DNA of 64,000 nucleotides from Chondrus crispus (GCF_000350225.1 NW_005179074.1:1-64000), one strand, 5' to 3'. Positions 1 to 10,098 are shown, numbered from the stretch's first letter. The notes: generated from the letters alone by a model not told the origin. Translations and numbers: made by a program.

Positions 1-2287
1 CAACGACGCCCGATGAGGGGGCTTCGCACCCCGAGCTCTCGTAAGGATCCCGCATCGAACGCGGAGCAGACGAAGGCGCCATTCGAAGGCTTCGGAGAGC
101 GTCCCGCTCACGACGATACCGGTCACGTTCGGCAGTCGTCTGCTCCAACACGGCCGCCCGACGATCCGCGGACGCGCGTAATGCTTCCAACTCGCTACGT
201 ACGTGTTGCAGCTCGTATACGGAGGACGCACGAGCCGCCTCGAGGCGCCGTGCTTCGTCGCTCCGTGACAAGTACCAGCTCGCGAGTGTGCTGAGTAGAC
301 CGTCCACTTTCCATGCGCGGTCAGCGGACTGACCCAAGGCGTGGGAGAGTACAGGGACGGCCCTGATGTCTTCCCGCTTCAGCGTCCCGTGACGCACAGA
401 CATCACCGGTGGCGCCTCCCGTGGCGGCATCGAGTTGAGGGGCGGGACGGGGGGTACCGCAAGGCACGCGGTCGGACGGAAGCCGCTTTCGACGACGGTA
501 GGGTCACCGGGCGGGTCCGCACGGGCGAATTGATATGCGGTGGGCTCGTTGTTGAGGTCCCGGTATCGTTTCTTTCGCGCTTCGCGCGAGGCGGAGCCGA
601 CTCCGCCCCCGCCCGCGGGGCGACTAGGAGAGGACCCAACGCCCGTCGACCGCGCCACAAATGCGTCGCCTTGGCGGTCGTATACCAGAAAGGAGGACTG
701 GCTACCGGTGGTGAAGTCACTCCAATAGCGCAGGTGGCGATCGCCCACCTCGCTAGCACGATGCATGAGCCCGAGGGCGAACGAATACGTCCATGGCACA
801 TGCCGCGTACACTGCTCGAGCGGGTGTAAGGGTACGCTGGGGAGGTCCCACGCTACCCTCCCCAAGTAAGCCAACACTTCGACAGGTTGAACGAACACGC
901 GCCCGTGAATAGAGACCTCGTTCATGAACGCATTTCCGAGTGCCCAAGCCCACTCCCTCTCGACGTTATACACGAGGTCGGCAGAAGCGGGATGCGACGG
1001 ATCTGAGCAAGCAACTCCGAAGTGCTTTAGAATATAGGGTAGCAAGGGATGGACTCCCAGCGAAGGGAAGGTCTCCCTTACCACAGCGGGGAGACTGGGG
1101 AAATCCCGTGGAGATAGGCCTCCTTCGAAAGACGCCGAACGAAATACGCGACCATCCTCCTCCCCTGAGTGGCGGTAAGCCGCCCAGTCGTGGGGCGCGA
1201 TCCCCACACCGTGCAAACGCATGAGCGAACATGCCGACTTTTGGAGGGCGACCCGAGCCCTCGAATAGGCAAAGGGGCGCGGGCTTACGTAGAGCCCCGG
1301 GACGTGGGACAAGACGAATTCACGAGGACTCGACTGCTCCCGGTGGAACAGATACGCGGCCATTCTGTCGACATACTCCACCTCGCTCAAACTGTACGCG
1401 AACGTACGGTCGGACGCGACCGCGGCGGGAATTTGATACGCTGACCCGCCACCCTCCGCCAGGAGCCGACCCAGCACTAAGGAAGCTTCTTCCTCGCGCC
1501 CCGCTTCGTACACCTTGCGCACCCGGGACAAATCGGGACGAAGATGCTCACGCGACAACAACTCACCCACGCTGATGCTGGTCCGTGCGTGTCGACACCA
1601 GGAGAATCTCAGGCGATCAAGGGGGAGAGGGGTAGACCGCTCGAGCGGGACCCCGAACCACTCATGGGTATCGACGTCCCCCTCCCTGCCCGATGTCACC
1701 ATGGCTTGAGCCGGCTCAGGCCGAACACCGGAACCGCGGTCGCCTTCCCCCTCACAAGTCGGCGACGGAGGCCGGACGGGTACGACGGCGCGCTGCCCTA
1801 GAGAGCCAGTGGCGGGGATGACCTCGCTGACCACCACCGGGGCGTGGAGGGTGGGAATTAGCTCGACGGACGTCGTCGACCCACGCGAACCGCGGGCTCT
1901 TTGGAACGGCTGGGGAAGAGTCCACGGGGGCATGACATCCCCGGGACGAACCGGGGCACCCCCCGTCGAAGCCACGACGACCGGCGCGGGGGAAGGACCG
2001 GCAAGCGAGGCAACGCGACCCTCAGACGGAGACACCATGACCAGCGCCCCGAGACAACCGACGAAAGACGACGGGACGATCGCGGCACGAACCGCGAGGG
2101 AGGGAGAAGATGGTCCGACGGAAGCAACGTCGACGCGAGCACCGAGTGAGCGTCGCTCGGATGGGTTGGGGAAAAAGAAGAGAGAGCCCACGCACAAACA
2201 GGGGGAGCAAGAACGGCGGTACGATAAGAGAAGGGGGTCGGGTCGACGCGCATCCACCTCCAGACCAGTGAAAGAGCCCTCAGACAT
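1..2287 (-). CDS. Antisense gene of gypsy element E1, N-terminal 762 codons (runs off window)
   Basis: A minus-strand frame runs from ATG 2285-2287 to the window edge. I read all 762 codons and found no stop; the nearest upstream in-frame stop is at 2327-2329, so this ATG is the natural start. It lies opposite to gag-pol and begins 60 bp inside the 3' LTR, which may act as its promoter. Residues 1 to about 280 are Ser/Pro/Val-rich. From about 280 on, the protein matches the plus-strand frame of E3 block by block: DRTFAYS, DFPSLP near 395, HPLLP, EREWAW, HVPW, DAFVARS near 542, a basic KKRYRDL motif and SRSDEAR near 673, followed by a charged coiled-coil-like stretch. From the E3 tail the full protein should be about 820 residues. 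I do not recognise the family. Antisense extra ORFs are known in some plant Tat-lineage gypsy elements; homology to those is not claimed. Confidence 0.82.
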   Translation of the reverse strand, partial: MSEGSFTGLEVDARRPDPLLLSYRRSCSPCLCVGSLFFFPNPSERRSLGARVDVASVGPSSPSLAVRAAIVPSSFVGCLGALVMVSPSEGRVASLAGPSPAPVVVASTGGAPVRPGDVMPPWTLPQPFQRARGSRGSTTSVELIPTLHAPVVVSEVIPATGSLGQRAVVPVRPPSPTCEGEGDRGSGVRPEPAQAMVTSGREGDVDTHEWFGVPLERSTPLPLDRLRFSWCRHARTSISVGELLSREHLRPDLSRVRKVYEAGREEEASLVLGRLLAEGGGSAYQIPAAVASDRTFAYSLSEVEYVDRMAAYLFHREQSSPREFVLSHVPGLYVSPRPFAYSRARVALQKSACSLMRLHGVGIAPHDWAAYRHSGEEDGRVFRSASFEGGLSPRDFPSLPAVVRETFPSLGVHPLLPYILKHFGVACSDPSHPASADLVYNVEREWAWALGNAFMNEVSIHGRVFVQPVEVLAYLGRVAWDLPSVPLHPLEQCTRHVPWTYSFALGLMHRASEVGDRHLRYWSDFTTGSQSSFLVYDRQGDAFVARSTGVGSSPSRPAGGGGVGSASREARKKRYRDLNNEPTAYQFARADPPGDPTVVESGFRPTACLAVPPVPPLNSMPPREAPPVMSVRHGTLKREDIRAVPVLSHALGQSADRAWKVDGLLSTLASWYLSRSDEARRLEAARASSVYELQHVRSELEALRASADRRAAVLEQTTAERDRYRRERDALRSLRMAPSSAPRSMRDPYESSGCEAPSSGVV

Positions 2288-2334
2288 GGTCGCCCCTACA
2301 AGCCCGAGAGTGCTGAACGCGGACGTTCAGTCTT

Positions 2335-2347
2335 GAGGGGGGGGCCG
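2335..2347 (+). promoter_or_regulatory. Polypurine tract of E1
   Basis: GAGGGGGGGG followed by CCG abuts the LTR start TGTAGCATAA. This is the plus-strand primer site expected next to a 3' LTR. The preceding bases encode, in the sense direction, LNADVQS and a TGA, which resembles the C-terminus of pol in E2 and E3. Confidence 0.8.
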
Positions 2348-3049
2348 TGTAGCATAACCCCCCCCCCTGGGGCTTTAAATTAGATCAGATCAAGAACTAG
2401 ATCAGCTACTGTAGAGCGTCGAGCTCTACAGTACAACCGCGCGTGTCCACGTGTACACCACGGGGACAACGGACACGCGCATACACGTGTACACGTGTAC
2501 AGCGCGCGAACGAAGCGCGCACGCACCACGGGTGATACGTGTACTGTCAGCCTCGACATAGCTGACAGTATTACAGTGCAGGCCGACCTACACTACAGTA
2601 GCCCACTACAGTACCTCGGTACTGTAGTGTTATGATAGATTGTTTTGTATATTAAATATGGAGCGGACCGACGGCGACGGAAGGGGACAAGCACGGGCTT
2701 GTCCTCAACCGACCGCCAAGGTCAGTCCACCCAGCTTATTCTAAACGTCGCCTTCGCTCTTCGCGCGCGTTTAGTCGGAGCCGAGCCGGAGTGGACGCGC
2801 AGCACGCGAGCGAGCACGGAACCGCCTCCGCCCGTCAGCACTGGTACGTCACCCAGTGCTGCTCCGGGGCGTCGAGGCGTCGATCCGCTCGTGCGTGCGC
2901 GCGTCCCTGCTCGCTCCCGCTCTACCACCGCTACCCGGGCCCGAGCCCGGTTCCGTAGCTGGTTGGCCCGCTTCACCCCTTCTCCGAACCGGGGTCTACA
3001 GGTCGAACTGCGCATACATCTCCAGTCGTCTGGGGGTGTTTATGCTACA
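2348..3049 (+). repeat. E1 3' LTR (702 bp)
   Basis: It starts TGTAGCATAA and ends TTATGCTACA, a perfect 10-bp terminal inversion. It contains a run of C, a hairpin built on CTGTAGAG/CTCTACAG, and several overlapping ACACGTGT/TGTACAC palindromes. It has the same length as the LTR at 18001 and is nearly identical (I noticed one substitution by eye). GTCCT at 3050-3054 follows it as target duplication. Confidence 0.9.
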
Positions 3050-4510
3050 GTCCTGACGTCCAGGTGGGTTTTCGGAGTGAAGCAACTTCCTGACGAGTCC
3101 GGAAAATTGGTCGAAACTGCAAAGGGACGTCTTGTGGCACGAGGCTTTCAACAAGTAGAAGGCATCGATTACACTGAAACTTTCGCCCCTGTCATCAAGT
3201 TCACAACTATCCGTCTGCTGCTGGCACTGGTTGCGCACTTTGACCTTGAGCTGCATCAGATGGACGTGGTGACTGCCTTCCTCAACGGTGACCTTCACGA
3301 AGAAATCTACATGGAGCAACCTGAAGGATGCATCGACAAAGTCAAACCTGATTCGGTGTGTAAACTTTTGAAAGCAATCTATGGTCTTAAGCAAGCCCAT
3401 CGCCAATGGCATAGTAAGATCGATGAGTTTCTGATCACTGAACTTGGTTTCAACACTACACGCAGCGACCCATGTCTTTACATTCGACGTCAAGGCAATG
3501 TCATCATGATTATCGCGTTGTACGTGGACGATCTGCTGCTAGCTGGAAGTGACTTGGAGGCCATATTATGGATGAAAAATGAACTCAACAAACGATTCGA
3601 TATGAAAGACCTTGGCGAAGCGAAGACTTGTATTGGTCTAGAGATCGACCGTATACGTTCTAAACACGTCCTGACCGTCACGCAGTCGAAGTATGCCCAA
3701 GCAGTACTGAAACGGTTCAAAATGTCGGCATGCAATCCTTGCGTTACTCCGATGGGACAGTCTCGACATGTCACAATGCAAGTGGCCGAAACTGGCACTG
3801 ATGACAACCCATGCTTTGAACCATATCGTCAGGCCATTGGATGTCTAATGTTCCTAATGGTCGGGACCCGCCCCGATATTGCGTATGCCATTGGAAAGTT
3901 ATCTCAACACTGTGCCGACCCTCACGATTCGCATTGGACAGGTGTGAAACGTGTTTTGAGATACTTGCGTGGGTCCCAGCATCTTGGAATAGTGTTTGGT
4001 AAAGATGATCTTGGGACGGAACTTCATGGGTATAGCGACGCAGATTGGGGTGGATGCCTTGAATCACGAAAATCAACGAGTGGGTACGTGTTCAAGCTTT
4101 GTGATGGGCCTATCAGTTGGGCTTCCCGGAAACAAACAGTAGTTGCAAAGTCTACTTGTGAGGCAGAATACATCGCACTCAGTGAAGCATGCAAAGAGGC
4201 TGCGTGGCTTCGACGCTTCCATGCCGATGTACTTGGTGCGAATTCGGATCCAACAATTCGCGTTGGATGTGACAACGCTGGTACGATTGCGTTTGCTCAG
4301 AACGAATCTACAAATCGTCGCAACAAGCACATTGATATTACGTATCATTTTGTTCGAGACGCGGTGCAGCGAAAACTGGTCACATTGTACCATTGTCCGA
4401 CAACAGAAATGCCAGCCGATATGCTGACCAAACCACTTGGTCGCGTGCTGTTTATAAAGTTCGTGGGCATGGTTGGGCTTTCCGAGTGCAAAGCTGCCCA
4501 AAGCATGTGA
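3050..4510 (+). pseudogene. Copia A pol fragment: reverse transcriptase and RNase H
   Basis: Ty1/copia polyprotein C-terminal part, entered directly from the inserted gypsy LTR. The frame stays open through the LTR, but a start there is not credible; the copia homology begins at SRWVFGVKQLP. RT landmarks are FLNGDLHEEIYMEQPEG and YVDDLLLAGS; RNase H landmarks are YSDADWGGC, STCEAEYIALSEA and the terminal PADMLTKPL block. It ends with TGA at 4508-4510, just before a polypurine tract. The upstream half of this copia (gag, protease, integrase) lies left of the nested gypsy and outside the window. It is split, so not functional as it stands. Confidence 0.88.
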
Positions 4511-4511
4511 T

Positions 4512-4521
4512 CGAGGGGAGG
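4512..4521 (+). promoter_or_regulatory. Copia A polypurine tract
   Basis: The purine run GAGGGGAGG lies between the pol stop and the LTR start TATTGAAAATG. The same tract occurs beside the LTRs at 11592, 20437, 27692 and 47153. Confidence 0.75.
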
Positions 4522-5785
4522 TATTGAAAATGTGCGACCACATGCTGTTATCTGAAAAGGTCAAAATCGAGTGACACGTGTACATGACTGCACGGTCCGG
4601 GCGCTCTTACCCATATCACGACATGACACGTGTAAAATCCCAGATTTTGGGGTTCCGGGGACGAAAGTGGCCTCTCGGAGGGTCATGCAAATTTGCATAG
4701 TTTTGCCAAGTGGAACCTTGGCCCGTAGCACTATAGACTACACAGGAAATACTGCAATTCTATTGGCCCTCAGGTCTAATGCTGCAAATCTATTGGTCGA
4801 GCGTTGTCCACGTGTGCGTCATTGGCCTTGTGATGTACTTTGAGTGGCCTGTATATGCCATAATTACGTTGTTTTGGGGGTTTCAAGTGGTTTGGCATGG
4901 TTGTAATGGGTAATTGCATGGGGCCCCCGAGCGGGACACATGTATGCCGTGTACACATGTACACGTCGCCAGGTGGATTCGTGTACGTACACATGTACAC
5001 GCATCCAGGTGTATGCACATGAGGGTTCACAGTTTTACAGTGTCAGACTGTTTGCGATCCTGCCCGTGTCCGAGTACAGTACATGTGAATCAAAAGTACA
5101 ACAGGTACTTCTCGCGAGAGGAATACAGTTGTGTGATGGGTCTTTGTACGCGTCACGCTGTATGCGAGTCTTGCGTGAGCACGCGCCGTTGCACTGTGCT
5201 CTCGTCATGGTGCGCCGTTGGATGCAAGTTCATGACAGTACTCGTGTGATTTACATGTATTCTCATGTGAGTTGTGTAGAAAGTCTGGATGCACATTGTT
5301 ATAACTTGCCATAATTATCTGACAGTGCTTGGCGAAATTAGTAAGGTGAGAAACAAGGATACGTATGGCGATTGTGATATGAAAGACGTTTGCGTTGTTG
5401 GAAATAGACAAGTGCCAAGTTGTTCGTTGCACAACAATGAAGTCTGGCATGACTGGATGCAGATTAGTAAGGTGTGAAACAGTTGCATGCATAGGGCCAT
5501 GGTTTACAGTCATTTGGAATGTGTAGAAATAGTTGTGAGCTAATAGTTACGAATCGATTCGTAAGGTGGAAATCGAACAGTATGGTCGGGCCACAAGAGG
5601 ACCGCGCTTGGTCGCGCATAGTAGAGTATGGTTTACTGGGAGTCGGAGTAGAGCGATAGTGTAGCACTCCAAGTGTATAAGTATTGCAGGAAAACGGCTT
5701 CAAAGTAAACCTCGGCACCAACTCCTTCACTCACACACATCAACCTGCCTTTCTTCTTTCCCTTGCCTCTCCGAACCTACCATTA
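4522..5785 (+). repeat. Copia C1 LTR (3' LTR of copia A)
   Basis: It starts TATTGAAAATG and ends CTACCATTA. It carries the family's landmarks: two CCAATAGA/TTGCAG-type repeats, an ATGCAAATTTGCAT palindrome, several GTGTACACATGTACAC-like palindromes, a TATAAGTAT box and a TTCACTCACACACATC start-like region near the 3' end. The right flank TGTCA is copia protease-integrase sequence on the opposite strand, so this element was inserted into another copia. Confidence 0.88.
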
Positions 5786-7181
5786 TGTCAGTATTGTTGA
5801 TTTTTTTAGCCTCATTACCAAGTAGTTTGACTCCATTTACCACATTGTCACGAATCATCGAAGCAATGCCTTGAGAATGCACATGTGCAAAGCGCTCATG
5901 CCACGTTTGCAGGGTGGCAGCATGTGCAGATCCGATGTCACTGACGATGTCGAGAACGTAAAGTTCTCCAACCAATGTCGCAGTCGCCACTACAGTTGAG
6001 CCTCGTCTGATCATGCATTTTCCATTTTCGAACCCAATTTTTAGTCCAAGTTCAGTCATTCGACTGACAGAGAGCAGAGAGAACGCAAAGTCCGGAACGT
6101 GCAATACATCCGTCAACTTGCACGGTTCGATGCGGCCATTCACATTTAACTTCAAGTGAACGTCACCACGGCCGGCAACCTTTGCACTAGCCTTGGTTCC
6201 CATCTGAACAGACGCGGATTCAAGTGGCTCATACGTCGCAAACAAAGATCAGTCATATGTAATATGAGCTGTACAAGCTGAATCTACGAGCCACGAAGGG
6301 GACATCTCCAGATCGTTCGTGTGCGAAGCTTTCGACATCAGACATGTGAAGTCGACGCTGTTTACAACCATGTCGGGATCAGGTTTCTGTGTGACAAATG
6401 CAGATTGTTTCCGCTGAGACATACGCGGTTTATATCCGCTAGGAGGAGCCGGGCGACGCCCATTCAAATCCTTTCCCCAGCAGCGGGTTGCCGTATGGCC
6501 TGTATGACCGCAGTTCGTGCATTTGTAATCGTTTATGTCCCGATTGTTCGGGGCACGATTAACCAGAGCCGATGTCTGTGAGGAGCTACACTTCATGTTT
6601 GCTCGTTGCTCTTCCTGCAGCAGACGACTTTTCACAAAGTCCAAACTGAATATCTTTTCCTCATTACCGAGAGCATCAAGTGCAACGATGAGAGCCTCGA
6701 AACGGGCAGGCAGACCGTTGAGCACTGCCATGGCCATCTCCTTGTCATCGATGTTTACGCTCATTGACTTGAGGATGGCTGCCAGCTGCTTGGCACGATT
6801 GATGTATGCAAGCACCTTTTCACCGGAAAGCATCTTCACAGTGTAGAACTGACGACGTGCAGCTAGTTTGTTCAGCAAAGTGTGCCTCTCAAACACGTTG
6901 ACAATAGCTTCCCACATCTCATGAGCAGTATCAACATCACGTACATGCTCAAGATGCTCATCTGATAGGGAGAGACCAATCAGTGCTTTAGCTTTACTGT
7001 CACCTCTGATCCACTTCTTACGCTCTTCCGCGCGTTCCTCACTTGGAACTCGTCCCTCAACGATGTATTGGTCAACATCACGTAGAGCAAGCAGAAGTTG
7101 TATTTTCTGCTTCCACACGTAGAAGTTGGAGTCCGTCAGTTTGTCGATTCTGATGGATCCTCCTCCTCCTTGATCTTCCAT
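5786..7181 (-). pseudogene. Copia B' gag and protease region with in-frame TGA
   Basis: Gag begins at the ATG of 7179-7181 (MEDQGGGGS); an ATG 21 bp upstream is less conserved. It contains the Ty1/copia gag core (NFYVWKQKIQLLLALRDVDQY, MWEAIVNVFERHTLLNKLAA), a CCHC knuckle CTNCGHTGHTATRC, and then the protease site WLVDSACTAHIT. At 6246-6248 an arginine codon CGA, intact in the other copies, is TGA, splitting gag from the protease. The frame reopens downstream (FATYEPLESASVQMG) and is then cut by the LTR at 5786. This copy keeps the unshifted gag start that copies C, D and E have lost. Confidence 0.88.
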
Positions 7182-7353
7182 TTTAGTGCAAATAAACTTC
7201 AAGTATTCGAAAATCCGTTCGGGGATCCCAAGCCGTTAACCGATAGTCAACACAATGGCAAGCCCACCCGTCTAAGAAATTCGATATGATTACTATGAAG
7301 TTGCACTAGGAGAAATTTGCGAACAGATATGTGAATTTATTTGGAAGAAATCC

Positions 7354-7896
7354 CTAACTATTCTGTTCACAAACTACCTTTAAGTGTGCGGCACCGTTCT
7401 CGTGGCACTTCAGGTGCCCGTGAGACTCAAAGACGCGATTGCAAGGGATACAACGCGGAGTCTCCTTAGCGTTGGCAACGTGAATGCGATGAGACCTAGA
7501 GTGAATGTGGTCGTAAAAGGCCTTCGCACTATTGCCACTAACGCCGCACACTTTACAATACCGCTTATACCGCGGGCACACCTTACGATTCCTCTTGTGC
7601 TCACGCTTGAACTGCTTATCCGCGAGAACAGCCGCTTTCCGAGCATAAAGTCGATGCGTAGTTCTCTTTATTGGTGCGGGAACAGAGCGCAGAATACGAG
7701 GAATCCTATATGGTGCGCAACTCGAGGACGGACCCCGAAGCGCGAGCCGAGGTGAAGGTTGATCCTCAGGCTCAAACACCTCAACGGATACGACCTCCGA
7801 TGTCCGAACCGTTCGACCGGTGACCAGCTTCCCAGGCGCAGAGCGCACCGGTACTAATTCCAGATCTAACACAACCCCGTAAAAACAGGTATTCAC
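7354..7896 (-). CDS. Copia-encoded zinc-finger accessory protein, copy B' (best preserved)
   Basis: A 180-residue ORF in sense orientation between the leader and gag of the C1 copia family. It carries two fingers of identical spacing, C-x2-C-x12-H-x5-H: CKVCG...DHIHSRSH near residues 115-140 and CIPC...CHENGAAH near 148-172. This spacing is that of U1-like/JAZ-type C2H2 fingers, which often bind RNA. The N-terminal half is Ser/Pro-rich with many basic residues. All eight zinc ligands are intact here; copy C has lost a cysteine and copies D and E the last histidine. Canonical copia elements have no such gene. The listed start may lie inside an intron; a conserved GTAAGT upstream would join ATGCAAA to this frame. 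The function in the element is unknown. Confidence 0.75.
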   Translation of the reverse strand: MNTCFYGVVLDLELVPVRSAPGKLVTGRTVRTSEVVSVEVFEPEDQPSPRLALRGPSSSCAPYRIPRILRSVPAPIKRTTHRLYARKAAVLADKQFKREHKRNRKVCPRYKRYCKVCGVSGNSAKAFYDHIHSRSHRIHVANAKETPRCIPCNRVFESHGHLKCHENGAAHLKVVCEQNS

Positions 7897-7976
7897 AATA
7901 AGGAATATGAAGATAATCGTCAGTAACAGATTTTGGAATTATTGCTCTTAAGAACCACCAAAACGTGCAAAGACAA

Positions 7977-8388
7977 TCACTTAGATGTGTAGGAAATGGA
8001 AAGAAACTCAAAACTTACTTTGCATGAGAGAACGAAGAAAAACCAAATGCGAGATTGACGACGACGGCGGTAGCGGGAGCAGAAACGAAGACGAAGACCA
8101 AAGACAGAGACAGCAGCAAGAACCACAGCAAGAACGAAAGCCAAACCAAGAACGAAGACAACGAAGACAGCGGGGGCGATGACCAAAACCAATTCACACA
8201 AGAGAGCAAGAACGACAGCAGCAGCGAAAACCAAAACCAAGAACGACGGCAAGAACGAGAGCGACAACGACAGCGAGAAGACCAGCGGAAAGAACGACGA
8301 GAAACGGCAGCGAAAACGACAGCGACAACGACGGCAGAAACAACGGAACGAGAACAACAGACTCATGCAGTGAAATGACAGCGAGGGA
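7977..8388 (-). repeat. Pyrimidine-rich low-complexity leader of copia B'
   Basis: In sense orientation this is a quasi-periodic tract of GTCGTT, CTCGTT and TTTTCGCTG words between the primer binding site and the zinc-finger ORF. The reading frames on both strands (hydrophobic in sense; Gln/Glu/Asn/Lys-rich in antisense) are simple products of this composition. A 5' splice-site match (GCAAAGTAAGT) sits at its downstream end. Confidence 0.7.
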
Positions 8389-8402
8389 CTGGGCCCATAA
8401 CC
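8389..8402 (-). promoter_or_regulatory. Primer binding site of copia B' (initiator tRNA-Met half type)
   Basis: GGTTATGGGCCCAG on the sense strand, immediately inside the 5' LTR. It is complementary to the anticodon region of initiator tRNA-Met (CTGGGCCCATAACC contains CAT), the site used by Drosophila copia. Confidence 0.82.
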
Positions 8403-9654
8403 TAATGGTAGGTTCGGAGGGGCAAGGGAAAGAAGAAGGGCAGGTTGATGTGTGTGAGTGAAGGAGTTGGTCCCGAGGTTTACTTGGAGCCCGTCTTTCG
8501 GCGATACTTATACACTTTGAGTGTTACACTATCCCATTACTTTGGCACCTGGTAAACCGTACTCACCATATGCGCGACCAAGCGCGATCCTCTTCTGGCC
8601 CGTCCACACTGTTCTATTTCCACCTTACGAATTGACTATTGACTATCACTGCACAACAGTTTCTACACATTTCGAGTGACTGTAAACCATGGCCCTATGC
8701 ATGCAAACGTTTCACACGTTACTAATCTGCATCCATACATGACAGAATATATTCTTGCACAATGAACAACTTGGCATCTCCCTATTTCCAACAACGCAAA
8801 GTCCTGTCATATCTCAGTCCCCATACATGCCCTTGTTTCGTACCTTACTAATTTCGGTACACACTGCCAGACAACTATCACGGATAGCAACAATGTGCAT
8901 CCAGACTTTCTACACATCTCGCGTGATATCCGATGTGAATCACACGAGTACTGTCATCAACTTGCATCCAACGGTGCACCATAACGAGAGCACAGTACAA
9001 CGTCGCATGCTGACGAGAGTGTAGTACAACGGCGCATGCTGATGCAAGGGTCGCATACAGCGTGACGCGTACACTGAATACTCACGTAAGTACATGTCTC
9101 TTGCGAGAAATACTTGTTGTACTTTCAATTCACATGTACTGTCCTCGGACACGCGCCGGACCGTATGTAGGCGACGTGTACAAGTGTACGTACACGCAGC
9201 AACCTGGCGATGTGTACATGTGTACACCGCACACAAGTGTCCAGCGCCAAGGCCACACGTAATTACCCATTACAACCATGGTGAACAACTTGAAACCCCC
9301 GAAATGATGTAATTAAAACGTATACCGATCATTCAAGATATATCACCAGCATGAGTGCATATAAGTGGACAATAACAGACCAATAGAATTGCAGCATTCG
9401 AACCGACACCCAATAGATTTGCAGTATTGCCTGTGTAGCCCTATAACAGTTCGGGCCAAATGCAAATTTTCGGCATTTATGCAAATTTGCATAACCCTCC
9501 AAAAGTCCACTTTCGTCCCCAGAACCCCAAAATCTGAGACTTTACACGTGTCATGTAGTGATATAGGGTGATGGTCCGGACCGTCGAGTCATGTACACGT
9601 GTCGCTCGATATTGCACTTTCCAGATATCAGCATGTGGTCGCACATTTCCAATA
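8403..9654 (-). repeat. Copia C1 LTR (5' LTR of copia B')
   Basis: Full-length LTR (1252 bp) in minus orientation, ending TATTGGAAATGTGCG on the sense strand at 9654 with one substitution against the family start. It is followed by C2 leader sequence, not by copia coding sequence. Confidence 0.88.
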
Positions 9655-10098
9655 GCGTTGGCCACTAGGGACTTTCTTCCTCCCGACTAGGGGAAGGCTC
9701 ACCCACAGCTCAGACAACGACTGCCACGACAAAGCTGCAAGACCACAAAGTTGATTTTTAAAAACTGGGAACTGACGGACCAGCACCAAACTGAAAAATC
9801 GGTTGAAACGGTGCTGAAAACGACGGCGAAAACTGAAAAAACTGAAAAACCAAACTCGAAAGCAGAGACTGAAACTGAAACCTTCTTCTTCTGCTTGACG
9901 AGCTGAACAAACTGATACTTGAACGACGGCGAAACTCGAACTTGAACCAAAACGAAGACGACGATCAGCGTTGAACTGGGCCCATAACCTAATGTTAAAA
10001 TCGAGGTCTGAAAAATCTGCCGCAAAAATTCGTTAACCACTAAGCTACACAGGCGCTGGCTTCTTGGTGTCCCCTTGGGCGCGCTCACTATTTCAACA
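9655..10098 (-). mobile_element. Copia family C2 remnant: LTR, primer site and leader
   Basis: Reading leftward: a 109-bp LTR (9990-10098) starting TGTTGAAATAGTGAGCG, the primer binding site GGTTATGGGCCCAG (9976-9989), then a pyrimidine-rich leader (9655-9975) ending CCCTAGTGGCCAACGC, which matches the leader at 56387-56705. It is cut at its left side by the LTR of copia B'. Its outer LTR end abuts copia B at CCAAGATCTC, where it had inserted. No coding sequence remains. Confidence 0.78.

Larger units (their letters stand above)
1..3049 (+). mobile_element. Ty3/gypsy element E1, 3' half (antisense-gene module plus 3' LTR)
   Basis: This is the 3' end of a plus-oriented gypsy element whose gag-pol lies beyond the left edge. 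The orientation is set by a G-rich polypurine tract directly before the LTR at 2348, and by the near-identical LTR at 18001, which is followed by a gag start in the same direction. Its right end is followed by GTCCT and then copia reverse-transcriptase sequence, so the element sits inside a plus-strand copia. The same copia interruption with the same pentamer is seen on the left side of the LTR at 18001. Confidence 0.85.
5786..9654 (-). mobile_element. Copia B' (minus strand), 5' part
   Basis: Reading right to left: 5' LTR 8403-9654, primer binding site, pyrimidine-rich leader, zinc-finger ORF, gag, and the start of protease-integrase. It is cut at 5786 by the LTR of copia A. Its 5' LTR abuts the leader of a C2-family copia at 9655, so this copy itself was inserted into an older element. 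Confidence 0.87.

Noticed and set aside
1809-2336. Sense-strand 175-codon frame in E1 ending LNADVQS
   Set aside because: Most of it is the shadow of the antisense gene; only the last few codons match the pol terminus and are treated as part of the repeat.
2645-4510. A 621-codon frame running from the gypsy LTR into copia RT
   Set aside because: It starts with TTG inside the LTR and is open only by chance; the RT homology begins after 3050.
3490-4585. Cascade of 80-180 codon frames antisense to copia RT-RNase H, repeated in every copy
   Set aside because: They mirror the conserved sense protein and have no independent conservation or start context.
4776-5030. Short Cys/His/Thr-rich frames in LTRs (MCAVYTCTHRQV and similar)
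   Set aside because: They come from GTGTACACATGTACAC palindromes in the LTR, which read alike on both strands.
8055-8378. Gln/Glu/Lys-rich protein on the strand opposite to the copia leader (also at 14136-14459, 34396-34605, 52020-52337)
   Set aside because: It is the complement of a pyrimidine-rich repeat; composition alone explains the open frame, and it shifts freely between copies.
8040-8380. CRISPR-like or satellite array
   Set aside because: Repeats are short, irregular and without unique spacers; the context is an LTR element leader.
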